Assembly: GCA_910890315.1 (NCBI GenBank)
Contig: CAJVGD010000005.1
Location: 1,915,260-1,979,259, forward strand
Length of the DNA: 64,000 nt
Source of the DNA: Serendipita indica DSM 11827
Lineage: Eukaryota > Basidiomycota > Agaricomycetes > Sebacinales > Serendipitaceae
Direction of reading: 5' to 3'
Below are positions 63,058 to 64,000 of this stretch, piece by piece. The notes under the pieces were generated by a model. The model did not search any database. It was given only the letters and a program-made list of their open reading frames with translations, and had not been told where the DNA came from. Made by a program: the position numbers and the translations under genes. Numbering within the stretch: position 1 is the first letter of the stretch; every line of letters starts with the position of its first letter.

Positions 63058-63374
63058 TTGTAGAAGGTGACATCAGCGGAGTGCTATTGAACCTTGGCGT
63101 TCCCACACTGCATTTGCTGTTCAATGTCGAACTCTGGAGAAGTGAGAAAGAACTCAAATAACTGAACAAGAGGGTTGACTCTGAGATTTCAGGCACAGTT
63201 TACTCACTGGTCTCCCTCAAACAGCCGGCATCGGATATAGAAGCGGCACCAAGCGACGGTAATATTGGAGTCCAGGATTCAGTAAGCGATGGACAAAAGA
63301 AGGGTCTTGTCTGGAGCTCTCTCACGACGTCCAATCCCTAGCATCCCTGTCGGGACTGACAGCAGGTTCGTCTG
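63058..63374. other. Spacer between copies F and G
   Basis: 317 bp, no gene recognised; it should hold the copy G promoter. Confidence 0.4.
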
Positions 63375-64000
63375 ATGGGCAGAACAGTGTTGATAGACGA
63401 TACAGACGATCGAATCGTATACGGGGGAGTAGGGTGGAAAATTTTGGGACACACATTCAGTGCTACGTCCAACGAATACAACAGGACGATGCATTACGGC
63501 CCGAGCCCTGGCCTAACAATGTCATATACTTTTAACGGTACACTTGTTCGTAGAAACCAATCTCTCTTAGTTAACCTTTCTGTCCAGGAACCCGGATTAC
63601 GCTCTACGGGACGCTCCTGTCCCCTACCAATCTACCGGCGTCGACATACAGCATCGACGACCAACCTCGTATGCCCATCAATGCTACGGGAGATATGCCG
63701 CACATCTCCTCGTCGGTGAAGGGACCCCTCTCACATGTACCTTTCTACACTTCACCCGTCCTCCCGCATGGCCAGCATACACTTCTCGTTAACGTCAACG
63801 TCGAATCCGATCATACATTCTTCTTCGACTATCTTGCCGTCGAGACTGATGACTCCATCTTTGGCTCTATTCCCCAAGATGGAGCAGTTGTAGTCGACGA
63901 CCGAGATCCATCTATCGTGTTCACTGGCGCATGGAATGATACCTCGACACTGCTCCTAGAGTACAACGGTACATCGACTCGAGCGCCATGGCCAGATGAC
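63375..64000 (+). CDS. Single-pass surface protein family, copy G (5' part, cut by window end)
   Basis: MGRTVLIDDTDDRIVYGGVG starts module 1, with NEYNRTMHYGPSPGLTMSYT and FN before the intron (about 63537-63587). Exon 2 reads GTRITLYGTLLSPTNLPAST, then SIDDQ, VPFYTSPVLPHGQHTLLVNV and the second module opening DGAVVVDDRDPSIVFTGAW. It matches copy F closely along its length. Helix and tail lie beyond the window. Confidence 0.82.

Overview
The window is a gene-dense stretch of a filamentous fungal nuclear genome. Almost every gene is split by short GT-AG introns, mostly 45-60 nt. Gene content (DUF6533 membrane protein, small C2H2 factors, large families of single-pass surface proteins) points to a basidiomycete, most likely Agaricomycetes; a Cantharellales/Rhizoctonia-type genome is my guess from style and is not proven. 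No rRNA, confident tRNA, CRISPR array or intact transposon was seen.

Region 1 (1-27042) is largely conserved housekeeping DNA. It holds the 3' part of the mitochondrial amidotransferase subunit gene PET112/GatB, MDM34 (ERMES tether), a secreted or anchored kelch protein with a five-helix membrane tail, a candidate ribonucleotide-reductase inhibitor, a CorA-type magnesium channel, PEX2, LOA1 and SMC5. Three minus-strand paralogous C2H2 zinc-finger genes lie among them (2447-3737, 11446-12332, 16995-17884). All three share the same two introns, each of which splits a predicted zinc-ligand cysteine codon. PEX2 and LOA1 are head to head with start codons 2 bp apart.

Region 2 (27043-47911) is an accessory, expanding region. 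Five tandem paralogs A-E (28288-39081) encode proteins with two copies of an I-D-D/Y-G-W beta-rich module, one transmembrane helix and a cytosolic tail ending in a PPxY motif. Copies B-E share an upstream promoter module. Next come a compact stand-alone cytidine-deaminase-like gene (39304-39734), a minus-strand unknown, a decayed tail of the same surface-protein family, two tandem RhoGAP-like genes and a type II membrane protein.

Region 3 (48349-57940) returns to core nuclear functions: RRN3 (Pol I initiation), NOB1 (18S rRNA 3'-end nuclease) and RTF1 (Paf1 complex), followed by a C2H2-RING protein and an unknown protein.

Region 4 (59506-64000) has a DUF6533 membrane protein and two more surface-protein paralogs: F, complete, and G, cut by the window edge.

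The most original signal is the surface-protein family. It combines a repeated ectodomain, absence of a signal peptide, a GxxxG-type helix, conserved tail boxes, a terminal PPxY and a shared promoter module, with an embedded deaminase gene. Exon joins were worked out by hand from splice motifs and reading frame; where I was unsure this is stated.
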